Below are positions 16,366-25,084 of a stretch of 64,000 nucleotides of DNA, piece after piece. The translations under genes and the position numbers were made by a program. Every line of letters starts with the position of its first letter. The first letter of the stretch is position 1. The stretch is taken from contig JAIRVG010000061.1 of NCBI GenBank assembly GCA_031253995.1, positions 62,001 through 126,000 of the forward strand. Reading direction: 5' to 3'. This DNA is from Paucimonas sp. (GTDB lineage Bacteria > Pseudomonadota > Gammaproteobacteria > Pseudomonadales > Pseudomonadaceae). The notes under the pieces were generated by a model. It was not told where the DNA came from and did no database searches. It saw nothing but the letters and a program-made list of their open reading frames with translations.

Positions 16366-18698
16366 GCCTGCATCATCAAGCCGACCAGAAACCCGTTCCG
16401 CGCTACAAGCCCTACCACGGTGCCGCCGGCGGCTGGGGTGCGCTGCGCAGCGTTGCGCAGGCGTGGATCGGCAGCGACAACGCCCTGAAGAACATCCGCG
16501 CCCTGCTCAAGACCAACCAGAACGGCGGTTTCGACTGCCCCGGCTGCGCCTGGGGCGACTCGCCGGAATCCGGCATGGTCAAGTTCTGCGAGAACGGCGC
16601 CAAGGCGGTGAACTGGGAAGCGACCAAGCGCCGCGTCGACCCGGCCTTCTTCGCCCGCCACAGCATCACCTCGCTGCTCGCCCAGAGCGACTACTGGCTC
16701 GAATACCAGGGTCGCCTGACCGAACCGATGGTCTACGACCCGGCCAGCGACCGCTACAAGCCGATCAGCTGGGACGACGCCTTCGCCACCATCGCCCGTC
16801 ACCTGAAGGCGCTGGAAAGCCCCGACCAGGCCGAGTTCTACACCTCGGGCCGGGCCAGCAACGAAGCGGCGTACCTGTACCAATTGTTCGTCCGCGCCTA
16901 CGGCACCAACAACTTCCCCGACTGCTCGAACATGTGCCACGAGGCCAGCGGCGTGGCCCTGGGCCAGAGCGTCGGCGTGGGCAAGGGCACGGTGACCTTC
17001 GACGACTTCGAGCATGCCGACGCCCTGTTCGTCTGGGGCCAGAACCCCGGCACCAACCACCCGCGCATGCTCGAACCGCTGCGCGAGGCGGTGCAGCGTG
17101 GTGCCCAGGTGGTGTGCATCAACCCGCTCAAGGAGCGCGGCCTGGAACGTTTCCAGCACCCGCAGCACCCGATCGAGATGCTCACCAACGGCGACCGCCC
17201 GACCAACACCGCCTTCTTCCGCCCGGCCCTGGGCGGCGACATGGCGATGATGCGCGGCATGGCCAAGTTCCTCCTGCAGTGGGAACGCGAGGCCCTGGCC
17301 AAGGGCGATGAACCGGTGTTCGACCACGCCTTCATCGCCGAGCACACCGCCACCGTCGACGAGTACCTGGCGGTGGTCGATGCCACCCCATGGGAGCAGA
17401 TCGAAAGCCAGTCCGGCCTGCCGCTGGGCGAGATCGAGCTGGCCGCGCGGATGTACGTGAAGGCCAAGAAGGTCATCATGTGCTGGGCCATGGGCATTAC
17501 CCAGCACCGCCACTCGGTGCCGACCATCCAGGAAATCGCCAACCTCATGCTGCTGCGCGGCAACCTCGGCCAGCCGGGCGCCGGCCTGTGCCCGGTGCGC
17601 GGCCACAGCAACGTGCAGGGCGACCGCACCATGGGCATCAACGAGCGCCCGCCGGTGGCCTTGCTGGACTCGCTGGAGCGCCACTTCGGCTTCCCGGTGC
17701 CGCGGCACAACGGCCACAACACCGTCGAGGCCATCCACGCCATGCTCGAAGGCCGGGCCAAGGTGTTCATCGGTCTGGGCGGCAACTTCGCCCAGGCCAC
17801 CCCGGACACCGACCGTACCGCCCAGGCCCTGCGCAACTGCGACCTGACCGTGCAGATCAGCACCAAGCTCAACCGCAGCCACCTGATCCATGGCAAGGAA
17901 GCGCTGATCCTGCCGTGCCTGGGCCGTACCGACATCGACCAGCAGGGCGAAGGCCCGCAGGCGGTGACCGTGGAAGACTCGTTCAGCATGGTCCACGCCT
18001 CCAATGGCCAGCTCAAGCCGCTGTCGCGGCACATGCGTTCGGAGCCGGCGGTGGTGGCCGGCATCGCTGCGGCGACCCTGGGCAATCATCCGGTGGACTG
18101 GAACTGGCTGATCGCCGACTACGACCGTATCCGCGACCTGATCATGCACACCATCCCGGGCTTCGAGCAGTTCAATGAACGGCTGCAGCATCCGGGAGGT
18201 TTCTACCTGGGCAACAACGCCGGCAAGCGCATCTGGAAGACCGCCAGCGGCAAGGCCAACTTCAAGGCCAACCGCCTGCCGGACGACCTGCTCCACGAAG
18301 GCGTGCGCGCGACCGGCAAGCTGCCGGACCTGATCATGCAGTCGATGCGTTCCCACGATCAGTACAACACCACCATCTATGGGCTGGATGACCGTTATCG
18401 CGGGGTGCGCGGGCAACGCAACGTGCTGTTCGCCAACGAGGCCGACATCATTCGCCTGGGCTTCAATCCGGGGGACAAGGCCGACATCGTTTCGTTGTGG
18501 GGAGATGGGCTGGAGCGGCGGGTGACGGGCTTTACCCTGCTGGCCTTCGATATCCCGGCGGGGCAGGCGGCGGCCTACTATCCGGAGGTGAATCCGCTGG
18601 TGCCGCTGGAGAGTGTTGGCGATGGCAGCCATACGCCGACGTCGAAGTTCGTGGCGATCCAGCTGAAGCCTGCCAGTTTCGAGGCCCGGATCATCTAA
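16362..18698 (+). CDS. FdhF/YdeP-family molybdopterin oxidoreductase
   Basis: A 778-residue molybdopterin bis-guanine dinucleotide enzyme. The N-terminus has CPGC at 59-62 and a third Cys at about 76. That spacing (C-x2-C-x13-C) falls short of the full four-Cys [4Fe-4S] pattern of classical formate dehydrogenases. DCSNMCHEASG supplies the probable Mo-ligand Cys, with no selenocysteine. The YdeP group is annotated as formate dehydrogenase-like, but its reaction is not well established. Start GTG 16362 overlaps the fdhD stop and has GGGAG upstream; an earlier start would run deep into fdhD. No electron-transfer subunits are present nearby. Confidence 0.88.
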   Translation: MSLHHQADQKPVPRYKPYHGAAGGWGALRSVAQAWIGSDNALKNIRALLKTNQNGGFDCPGCAWGDSPESGMVKFCENGAKAVNWEATKRRVDPAFFARHSITSLLAQSDYWLEYQGRLTEPMVYDPASDRYKPISWDDAFATIARHLKALESPDQAEFYTSGRASNEAAYLYQLFVRAYGTNNFPDCSNMCHEASGVALGQSVGVGKGTVTFDDFEHADALFVWGQNPGTNHPRMLEPLREAVQRGAQVVCINPLKERGLERFQHPQHPIEMLTNGDRPTNTAFFRPALGGDMAMMRGMAKFLLQWEREALAKGDEPVFDHAFIAEHTATVDEYLAVVDATPWEQIESQSGLPLGEIELAARMYVKAKKVIMCWAMGITQHRHSVPTIQEIANLMLLRGNLGQPGAGLCPVRGHSNVQGDRTMGINERPPVALLDSLERHFGFPVPRHNGHNTVEAIHAMLEGRAKVFIGLGGNFAQATPDTDRTAQALRNCDLTVQISTKLNRSHLIHGKEALILPCLGRTDIDQQGEGPQAVTVEDSFSMVHASNGQLKPLSRHMRSEPAVVAGIAAATLGNHPVDWNWLIADYDRIRDLIMHTIPGFEQFNERLQHPGGFYLGNNAGKRIWKTASGKANFKANRLPDDLLHEGVRATGKLPDLIMQSMRSHDQYNTTIYGLDDRYRGVRGQRNVLFANEADIIRLGFNPGDKADIVSLWGDGLERRVTGFTLLAFDIPAGQAAAYYPEVNPLVPLESVGDGSHTPTSKFVAIQLKPASFEARII

Positions 18699-18734
18699 AA
18701 GCCGGACACGCTCCCATGGCCCCCCCATAAATCA

Positions 18735-18886
18735 TTGAGTTAGCAGGGACGGCGTGGGAGCGGATTCATCCGCGATTGGGCGCGAAGCGGCCATAAAACC
18801 TGAGTCCGCAGTGTGTCAGACAGACTCGGGACTCAGGTTTTACGACGGCTACGCCGCCGATCGCGGATGAATCCGCTCCCACGCCG
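18735..18886 (+). repeat. Composite REP element, copy 2 (full, GTGG type)
   Basis: Leader TTGAGTTAGCAGGGACGGCG, then GTGGGAGCGGATTCATCCGC, inner arms AAAACCTGAGTCC and GGACTCAGGTTTT, and the closing arm GCGGATGAATCCGCTCCCAC. Same organisation as copies 1 and 4. It fills the space between the oxidoreductase gene and tauD. Confidence 0.88.
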
Positions 18887-18900
18887 TATTGAGCCGCCTG

Positions 18901-19734
18901 TTAAAAGGGCACATCCCCCAAAATCGTCGCCCGGTGCATTACCCGCCGCTGCGGCCGGTAGTCATCCACCGCGTAATGCTGCGTCACCCGGTTATCCCAG
19001 AACGCCACATCCCCCTCCTGCCAGCGCCAGCGAATGGTGAACTCCGGCCGCGTCGCATGGGCAAACAGCAGCTTCAGGATCGCCTCGCTCTCCAACTCTT
19101 CCAGCTCATTGATCCGCGTCGTGAACCCATCACTGACGAACAACGACTTGCGCCCGCTCACCGGATGCGTGCGGATCACCGGATGGGAAATCGGCGGGTT
19201 GGCCTTGCGCGTCGCTTCCCAGCGCGCCAGGTCCTCCGGGGTGCTGCCGAAGCGCGCCAGGGGGAAGGACTTGGTGAAGTCGTGGGTCGCGGTCAGCCCG
19301 TCCAGCAGGCGCTTCAATGGCTCGGACAGCGCCTCGTAGGCCGCGATCCCGCTAGCCCACAAGGTATCCCCGCCAAACACCGGAACCTGCTTCGCCGCCA
19401 GCACCGCCCCCAGCGCCGGGGTCGGCAGGAAGGTCACGTCGGTGTGCCAGATGGCGTTGTCGCGCACATCGGTCACGGCGGTATCCAGCACCAGCACCTG
19501 CGGGGTATCCGGCACATTCGGGTAGATCGGATGGATATGCAGGTCACCGAAACGCGCGGCGAAATCCGCCTGCTGCCGCGGGGTGATCGCCTGCTCGCGG
19601 AAGAACAGCACCTGGTGCGCGAGCAGGGCCTGCTCGATGGCATCGCGGGTGTCGGCGTCGAGCGGGCGGCTCAGGTCCACGCCACTGATGTGCGCGCCGA
19701 GCGCAGGGCTCAGCGGGGTAATGATCAGGCTCAT
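18901..19734 (-). CDS. tauD: Taurine dioxygenase-type Fe(II)/2-oxoglutarate dioxygenase
   Basis: Oxidises taurine with 2-oxoglutarate and O2 to aminoacetaldehyde and sulfite, giving sulfur during sulfate limitation. The 277-residue protein has the iron-binding HxD in AIWHTDVTF and the distal His in MHRATILG. Start ATG 19734 gives the standard MSLIITPLSPALGAHI N-terminus; the frame is open further but without a ribosome site. It is the last gene of tauABCD. A related sulfonate substrate is possible, since the family is broad. Confidence 0.92.
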   Translation of the reverse strand: MSLIITPLSPALGAHISGVDLSRPLDADTRDAIEQALLAHQVLFFREQAITPRQQADFAARFGDLHIHPIYPNVPDTPQVLVLDTAVTDVRDNAIWHTDVTFLPTPALGAVLAAKQVPVFGGDTLWASGIAAYEALSEPLKRLLDGLTATHDFTKSFPLARFGSTPEDLARWEATRKANPPISHPVIRTHPVSGRKSLFVSDGFTTRINELEELESEAILKLLFAHATRPEFTIRWRWQEGDVAFWDNRVTQHYAVDDYRPQRRVMHRATILGDVPF

Positions 19735-19757
19735 GTCTGTCTCACTATGAATTCGTT

Positions 19758-20588
19758 TCAGTGGCTCTGGCCGTGCCACGGCACCAACCTGCGTTGCAGG
19801 GCGCGCAGGCCCATTTCAAGAGCGAAGGCGATCAGGGCGATGACCAGAATGCCCAGCACCACCACGTCGGTAACCAGAAACTGCGCCGCCGACTGCACCA
19901 TGAAACCCAGCCCGCTGGTGGCCGCGATCAACTCGGCCGCCACCAGGGTCGACCAGCCCACGCCCAGGCCGATGCGCACGCCGGTAAGGATGTCCGGCAA
20001 GGCGCTGGGCAGGATCACGTGGCGAATCAGTTGCGCCTTGCTCGCCCCCAGCGACTGCGCCGCGCGCAGCTTGGCCGGGTCGACGGTGCGCACGCCGGTG
20101 GCGGTGGCAATGGCGATAGGGGCGAAGATCGCCAGGTAGATCAGCAACACCTTGGACAGCTCGCCGATGCCGCACCAGATCACGATCAGCGGCAGGTAGG
20201 CCAGCGGAGGGATCGGCCGGTAGAACTCGATCAGCGGGTCGAGGATGCCGCGGGCGATGCGGTTGTGGCCGATGGCGATGCCGATCGGGATCGCGGTGAG
20301 GATCGCCGCGCCCAGGGCCAGGCCGATACGGCCGAGGCTGGCACCGAGGTGCTGCCACAGGGTCGATTCCATGTAGCCCTGGGTCAGCAGCACCCAGGCC
20401 TTGCCCAGCACCGCTTCCGGCGACGGCAGGAACAGCGGCTCGATCCATTCCGCAGCGGTCACCAGCCACCACAGGGCGAGCAGGCCGCCGAGGGTCAGGC
20501 CGCTGATCCAGCGGGTGCTCAAGGTGCGCCGCACGCGGGGGGCGGCGGCGGTCGGTTTGGCCGTTACCGGCAGTTCGAGGCTGCTCAT
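19758..20588 (-). CDS. tauC: Taurine ABC transporter permease
   Basis: Inner-membrane permease of the BPD type, 276 residues with about six membrane helices and the cytoplasmic EAA-like loop in AAQSLGASKAQLIRHVILPSALP, which docks on TauB. A cytoplasmic N-terminal extension of about 30 residues precedes the first helix. It overlaps tauB by four bases (ATGA) and is followed 23 bases later by tauD. Confidence 0.94.
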   Translation of the reverse strand: MSSLELPVTAKPTAAAPRVRRTLSTRWISGLTLGGLLALWWLVTAAEWIEPLFLPSPEAVLGKAWVLLTQGYMESTLWQHLGASLGRIGLALGAAILTAIPIGIAIGHNRIARGILDPLIEFYRPIPPLAYLPLIVIWCGIGELSKVLLIYLAIFAPIAIATATGVRTVDPAKLRAAQSLGASKAQLIRHVILPSALPDILTGVRIGLGVGWSTLVAAELIAATSGLGFMVQSAAQFLVTDVVVLGILVIALIAFALEMGLRALQRRLVPWHGQSH

Positions 20589-21364
20589 GCGGACTCCCTG
20601 CGTTGCGAGAAGACCCGCGCCAGCACGTGCTCGCGGGTTTCGATGAAGAGCGGATCGGACTTGATCGAGCGCGCCGACTCGCCGGCCGCATAGCGCTGGC
20701 CGAAGTCGAGGTGCAGGCGCTCCACCACCCGCCCCGGATTGGGCGCGAGCAGGACCAGGTCGGTGGCGAGGAAAACCGCTTCCTCGATGTCGTGGGTAAT
20801 CAGGAACACCGGCTTGGCCGTGCGCTGCCAGACCTGCAGCAGCAGCTCCTGCATCTGCTCGCGGGTGAAGGCATCGAGGGCGCCGAACGGCTCGTCCATC
20901 AGCAACACCCGTGGATCGGCGGCCAGCGCCCGGGCCAGGCCGACGCGCTGTTTCTGGCCGCCGGAAAGCTGCCAGACACGCCGGTCGGCGAAGTCGGCAA
21001 GATCCACCAGCGCCAGCATTTCCCGCGCTTTCTTCTCACGCTGGGCACGGGGCACGCCGGCCAGTTCGAGGCCGAAGGCGACGTTGGCCAGCACGTCCTG
21101 CCACGGCAGCAGGGCATCGTCCTGGAACACCACGCCGCGCTCGGCGCCCGGCCCTTGCACCGGCACCCCGTCGAGGGTGATGCGTCCGGCGCTGGGGCTG
21201 ACGAAGCCGGCGATCAGGTTGAGCAGCGAGGTCTTGCCGCTGCCGGAAGGGCCGAGGGCCACCAGCAGTTGCTGCGGTCCCAGGCTCAGTGAGATGTCGG
21301 CGAGTACCGGTGCGGCGGCGCCGGGGTACTGTGCGCTGATGCGCTCCAGCTGTAGCAGGGCCAT
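20585..21364 (-). CDS. tauB: Taurine ABC transporter ATP-binding protein
   Basis: A 259-residue ABC ATPase: Walker A GPSGSGKTS, signature LSGGQKQRVGLARAL, Walker B LLMDEP, D-loop GALD, and switch His in LITHDIEEA. The true start is MALLQLERI at 21364; the same frame is open far upstream through tauA but that part is not this protein. Fourteen bases separate it from the tauA stop. Confidence 0.95.
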   Translation of the reverse strand: MALLQLERISAQYPGAAAPVLADISLSLGPQQLLVALGPSGSGKTSLLNLIAGFVSPSAGRITLDGVPVQGPGAERGVVFQDDALLPWQDVLANVAFGLELAGVPRAQREKKAREMLALVDLADFADRRVWQLSGGQKQRVGLARALAADPRVLLMDEPFGALDAFTREQMQELLLQVWQRTAKPVFLITHDIEEAVFLATDLVLLAPNPGRVVERLHLDFGQRYAAGESARSIKSDPLFIETREHVLARVFSQRRESA

Positions 21365-21378
21365 GACGACTCCGGGAC

Positions 21379-22356
21379 TCAGTTGGTGATGAACTTGGAG
21401 CTGACGTACGGCGAGTAGTCCGGCAGGACCGCCTCGACCTTGCCCTGCTCCTTGAGGAATTTCGCAGTCTCGGTGATCGCCTGGGTGGTCGGCGCGCCAA
21501 GGGCGGCGACCTGGTCGGCGGCCAGCGGGAACACGTTGCCTTGCAGCAGGCCAGGGATGTCGCTGGTCTTGGCACCGGACAGCTTGGCCAGCTTGTCGAC
21601 GTTGGCCTTGTCCGCCAGCCAGGCTTGCGGGTCCTTGCGGTAGTCGGCGTAGGCATCGAGGGTCACCTTGGCGAAGGCCTTGACCACTTCCGGGTGCTTG
21701 GCGGCGAAGTCCTTGCGCACGATCCAGGCGTCGAAGGTCGGCGCGCCTTTCTGCGCCAGCTCGCCGGAGGTGATCAGCACCTTGCCGTTTTCCTTGGCCA
21801 CGCCCAGGGCCGGGTCCCAGACGTAGGTGGCGTCGATGTCGCCGCGCTTCCAGGCGGCGGTGATGGCCGGTGGCGCGAGGTTGAGGATCTGCACCTTGGA
21901 CGGGTCGATGTTCCACTGCTTCAGCGCGGCCAGCAGGCTGTAGTGGCCGGTGGAAACGAACGGCACGGCGACTTTCTTGCCCACCAGGTCCTGGGGCGAG
22001 TTGATGCCGGCGCCGTCACGGGCGACCAGGGCTTCGGCGGCGCCGATCTGGGTGGCGATGAGGAAGGTTTCCACCGGCAGCTTGCGGGTTGCGGCGGCGG
22101 CCAGCGGGCTGGAGCCGAGGTAGCCGATCTGCACGTCGCCGGAGGCCACGGCGGTGATCACGTCGGCGCCGTTTTCGAATTTGCGCCAGTCGATGCTGGC
22201 CTTGCTGGCCTGCTCGTAGCGGCCATCGACCTGGGCCACCTTGGCCGGGTCGACGGTGGTCTGGTAGGCGACGGTGAGGTCGGCGGCCTGCACGAACATG
22301 GCAGCACCGGCCAGGGTCAGGGCAGAAAACAGGCGCAACGGGGCGAAGAAGGTCAT
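21379..22356 (-). CDS. tauA: Taurine ABC transporter periplasmic binding protein
   Basis: A 325-residue periplasmic protein with a Sec signal peptide (residues 1-24, ending AMFVQA-AD). The mature part has the sulfonate-binding fold: DLTVAYQTTVDPAKV, then GYLGSSPLAAA. It delivers taurine to TauBC. CAGGAG precedes the ATG. First gene of tauABCD, divergent from the SfnB-type genes across an AT-rich 258-base region. Confidence 0.94.
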   Translation of the reverse strand: MTFFAPLRLFSALTLAGAAMFVQAADLTVAYQTTVDPAKVAQVDGRYEQASKASIDWRKFENGADVITAVASGDVQIGYLGSSPLAAAATRKLPVETFLIATQIGAAEALVARDGAGINSPQDLVGKKVAVPFVSTGHYSLLAALKQWNIDPSKVQILNLAPPAITAAWKRGDIDATYVWDPALGVAKENGKVLITSGELAQKGAPTFDAWIVRKDFAAKHPEVVKAFAKVTLDAYADYRKDPQAWLADKANVDKLAKLSGAKTSDIPGLLQGNVFPLAADQVAALGAPTTQAITETAKFLKEQGKVEAVLPDYSPYVSSKFITN

Positions 22357-22614
22357 GAGTGACTCCTGGCAGGCGGGTTCGGTGGTGAATGGTTGAAAGA
22401 CTAATTGATCTAAGAAATAAAAAATAAATAACTTTTTAGAATTAGCTTAGGAGACAAACATCCGCAGCGCTTGTTGATTTTGTGTTGCCACAGCAACAAC
22501 TGACTTTCTATCCATATCCCCAATAGTTATTTCAAATATTTTTTATGCGCATTTACGGTATATGAACCGGACCACCGGACCCCATTGCAACGTCTTCCCT
22601 TGATGAGGTCAGGT
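22357..22614. promoter_or_regulatory. Divergent control region between tauABCD and the SfnB-type operon
   Basis: Without coding potential and clearly richer in A+T than the genes around it, with a run reading AAGAAATAAAAAATAAATAA. A stem-loop TGTTGC-CACA-GCAACA lies near 22483-22498. Both flanking operons are of the sulfate-starvation type, so binding of CysB or a relative here is expected, but I cannot assign a defined site. Confidence 0.5.
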
Positions 22615-23856
22615 ATGTCCAATCTCGCCACCACCACCGTCCACAGCGATCTGGACACCGCGCCGCTGCTGCTCCCGGCCACCGTGCTGCAGAGCGACGC
22701 CGAGGCCATCGCGGCCGCCCATGAGCTGGCCGCCAGCGCCCGCCTCCAGGCGGCAAAGCGCGACCAGCAACGCAAGCTGCCCTGGGCCGAAGTCGAGCAG
22801 TTCACCCGCAGCGGCCTCGGCAGCATCAGCATTCCCCGCGAATACGGCGGTCCCGAGGTGTCCTTCGTCACCATCGCCGAAGTCTTCCGCATCATCAGCG
22901 CCGCCGACCCGGCGCTGGGCCAGATTCCGCAGAACCAGTTCGGCCTCCTGCAACTGCTGCGCGGCGCCGCCAGCGAGCGGCAGAAACAGCTGCTGTTCAA
23001 GTCCGTGCTGGACGGCTGGCGCATCGGCAACGCAGGCCCCGAACGCGGCACGAAAAACACCCTGGAACTGAAGGCGCGCATCGTCCGTGACGGCGACGGG
23101 CACATCATCAGCGGCCAGAAGTTCTATTCCACCGGCGCCCTGTTCGCCCACTGGGTCGCGGCCAAGGCGCTGAACGAAGACGGCCGCCTGGTGCTGGCCT
23201 TCATCCGTCGCGGCAGCCCGGGGCTGCGCATCGTCGACGACTGGTCCGGCTTCGGCCAGCGCACCACCGCCAGCGGCACCGTGCTGCTCAACGAAGTGCC
23301 GGTGGACGCCGAGCTGGTTGTGGAAAACTGGCGCATCGGCGAAACCCCCAACATTCAGGGCTCGGTGTCGCAACTGATCCAGGCCGCCATCGATGCCGGC
23401 ATCGCCGAGAACGCCATCGAAGATGCCATCGCCTTTGTCCGCGAACGCGCCCGTCCATGGGTCGATGCCGGCGTCGACAAGGCAGGCGACGACCCTTACG
23501 TGATCGCCGATATCGGCCGCCTGAAGCTCGAACTGCACGCGGCCCAGGCCCTGCTGGCCAAGGCCGGCAAGGTCCTAGACGAGGTCAACGCCGCGCCGGT
23601 GGACGCCGCCTCCGCCGCCCGCGCCTCCATCGCCGTGGCCGAGGCCAAGGTGCTGACCACGGAAATCTCCCTGCTCGCCAGCGAGAAGCTGCTGGAGCTG
23701 TCCGGCAGCCGCGCCACCCTTGCCGAATTCAACCTCGACCGCCACTGGCGCAACGCCCGGGTGCACACCCTGCACGACCCGGTGCGCTGGAAGTATCACG
23801 CAGTCGGCGCCTACCACCTCAACGGCACCCTGCCCGCCCGGCATTCCTGGATTTGA
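22615..23856 (+). CDS. SfnB-type acyl-CoA dehydrogenase-fold flavoprotein, paralogue 1
   Basis: A 413-residue member of the SfnB group, flavoproteins with the acyl-CoA dehydrogenase fold found in sulfone and sulfonate utilisation loci. Visible are GLGSISIPREYGGPEV, LGQIPQNQF and DDWSGFGQRTTASG. The C-terminal end has LHDPVRWKYHAVG, also seen in paralogue 2. Start ATG 22615 has GAGG upstream. First gene of the operon leading to the LLM monooxygenase and metQNI. By family it may oxidise a sulfur-organic compound with reduced flavin; the exact substrate is unknown. Confidence 0.85.
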   Translation: MSNLATTTVHSDLDTAPLLLPATVLQSDAEAIAAAHELAASARLQAAKRDQQRKLPWAEVEQFTRSGLGSISIPREYGGPEVSFVTIAEVFRIISAADPALGQIPQNQFGLLQLLRGAASERQKQLLFKSVLDGWRIGNAGPERGTKNTLELKARIVRDGDGHIISGQKFYSTGALFAHWVAAKALNEDGRLVLAFIRRGSPGLRIVDDWSGFGQRTTASGTVLLNEVPVDAELVVENWRIGETPNIQGSVSQLIQAAIDAGIAENAIEDAIAFVRERARPWVDAGVDKAGDDPYVIADIGRLKLELHAAQALLAKAGKVLDEVNAAPVDAASAARASIAVAEAKVLTTEISLLASEKLLELSGSRATLAEFNLDRHWRNARVHTLHDPVRWKYHAVGAYHLNGTLPARHSWI

Positions 23857-23878
23857 CCAGACCACTGGAGCCCGTTTC

Positions 23879-25084
23879 ATGAGCCATGTTTCCCTCCCGC
23901 ACTACGACGTGCCGGTGATCGTCGACGACGCCCAGGCCCTGGCCATCGCCGAGCAGATTGCCGCCCGACTGCAGCAGGACAGCATCCTGCGCGACCGCGA
24001 ACGGCGCCTGCCCCATGCCGAGCTGGAGCTGTTCTCGCGCTCCGGCCTGTGGGGCATCAGCGTGCCGAAAGCCTACGGTGGCGCCGGCGTGTCCAATGTC
24101 ACCCTGGCCAGGGTGATCGCCCGGATTGCCCGGGCCGACAGCTCCCTGGGCCAGATCCCGCAGAACCATTTCTACGCCCTGGAAGTACTCCGGGTGAACG
24201 GCAACGAGGCGCAGAAACAGCGTCTGTACGCCGAAGTCCTGGCCGGCGTGCGCTTCGGCAATGCCCTGGCCGAACTGGGCACGAAAACCGCCAACGAACG
24301 CACCACCGCCCTGACCCGCGACGGCGATCACTGGCGCATCAACGGCCGCAAGTTCTACGCCACCGGCGCGATCTATGCCCAGCGCATCCCCACCTCGGTG
24401 GTGGATGAACAGGGCGTGCAGCAACTGGCCTACGTCCCCGCCGACAGCAGCGGCCTCAAGGTGATCGACGACTGGAGCGGCTTCGGCCAGCGCACCACCG
24501 GCAGCGGCTCGGTGCTGTTCGACAACGTGCGGGTCGAAGCCGGGGATGTGGTGCCATTCCAGAGCGCCTTCGAGCGCCCGACTCCGGTCGGCCCGCTGGC
24601 GCAGATCCTCCACGCCGCCATCGATACCGGCATCGCCCGCGCCGCCTACGAGGATGCCCTGCACTTCGTGCGCACCCGCACCCGGCCATGGATCGACGCC
24701 ACCAGCGACAAGGCCAGCGAAGACCCGCTGACCCTGAAGTCCTTCGGCCACCTGGCGATCCGTCTGCATGCCAGCGAAGCCCTGCTTGAGCGCGCCGGCG
24801 AATTCCTCGACCGCGCCCAGGCCGAGCCGAACGCCGAGACGATCGCCGCCGCGTCCATCGCCGTGGCCGAGGCCCGCGCCATCAGCACGGAGATTTCCCT
24901 GGCCGCCGGCAGCACCCTGTTCGAGCTGGCCGGCAGCCAGGCGACGCTGGCCGAACACGGCCTCGACCGTCACTGGCGCAACGCCCGCACCCACACCCTG
25001 CACGACCCGGTGCGCTGGAAGTACCACGCCATCGGCAACTACTACCTCAACGAGCAGAACCCACCGTTGCGGGGGACCATCTGA
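23879..25084 (+). CDS. SfnB-type acyl-CoA dehydrogenase-fold flavoprotein, paralogue 2
   Basis: A 401-residue tandem paralogue of the preceding gene, sharing GLWGISVPKAYGGAGV, LGQIPQNHF, DDWSGFGQRTTGSG and the LHDPVRWKYHAIGNYY ending. It starts 22 bases after paralogue 1 with GGAG nine bases upstream. It ends one base inside the start of the LLM monooxygenase. Sequence divergence between the two is considerable, so they may have different substrates or act on successive steps. Confidence 0.85.
   Translation: MSHVSLPHYDVPVIVDDAQALAIAEQIAARLQQDSILRDRERRLPHAELELFSRSGLWGISVPKAYGGAGVSNVTLARVIARIARADSSLGQIPQNHFYALEVLRVNGNEAQKQRLYAEVLAGVRFGNALAELGTKTANERTTALTRDGDHWRINGRKFYATGAIYAQRIPTSVVDEQGVQQLAYVPADSSGLKVIDDWSGFGQRTTGSGSVLFDNVRVEAGDVVPFQSAFERPTPVGPLAQILHAAIDTGIARAAYEDALHFVRTRTRPWIDATSDKASEDPLTLKSFGHLAIRLHASEALLERAGEFLDRAQAEPNAETIAAASIAVAEARAISTEISLAAGSTLFELAGSQATLAEHGLDRHWRNARTHTLHDPVRWKYHAIGNYYLNEQNPPLRGTI

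Noticed and set aside
16335..18728. 797-codon open frame on the minus strand opposite the molybdopterin oxidoreductase
   Set aside because: Antisense shadow created by GC-rich third positions; rich in His, Val, Gly and Arg with no recognisable domain.
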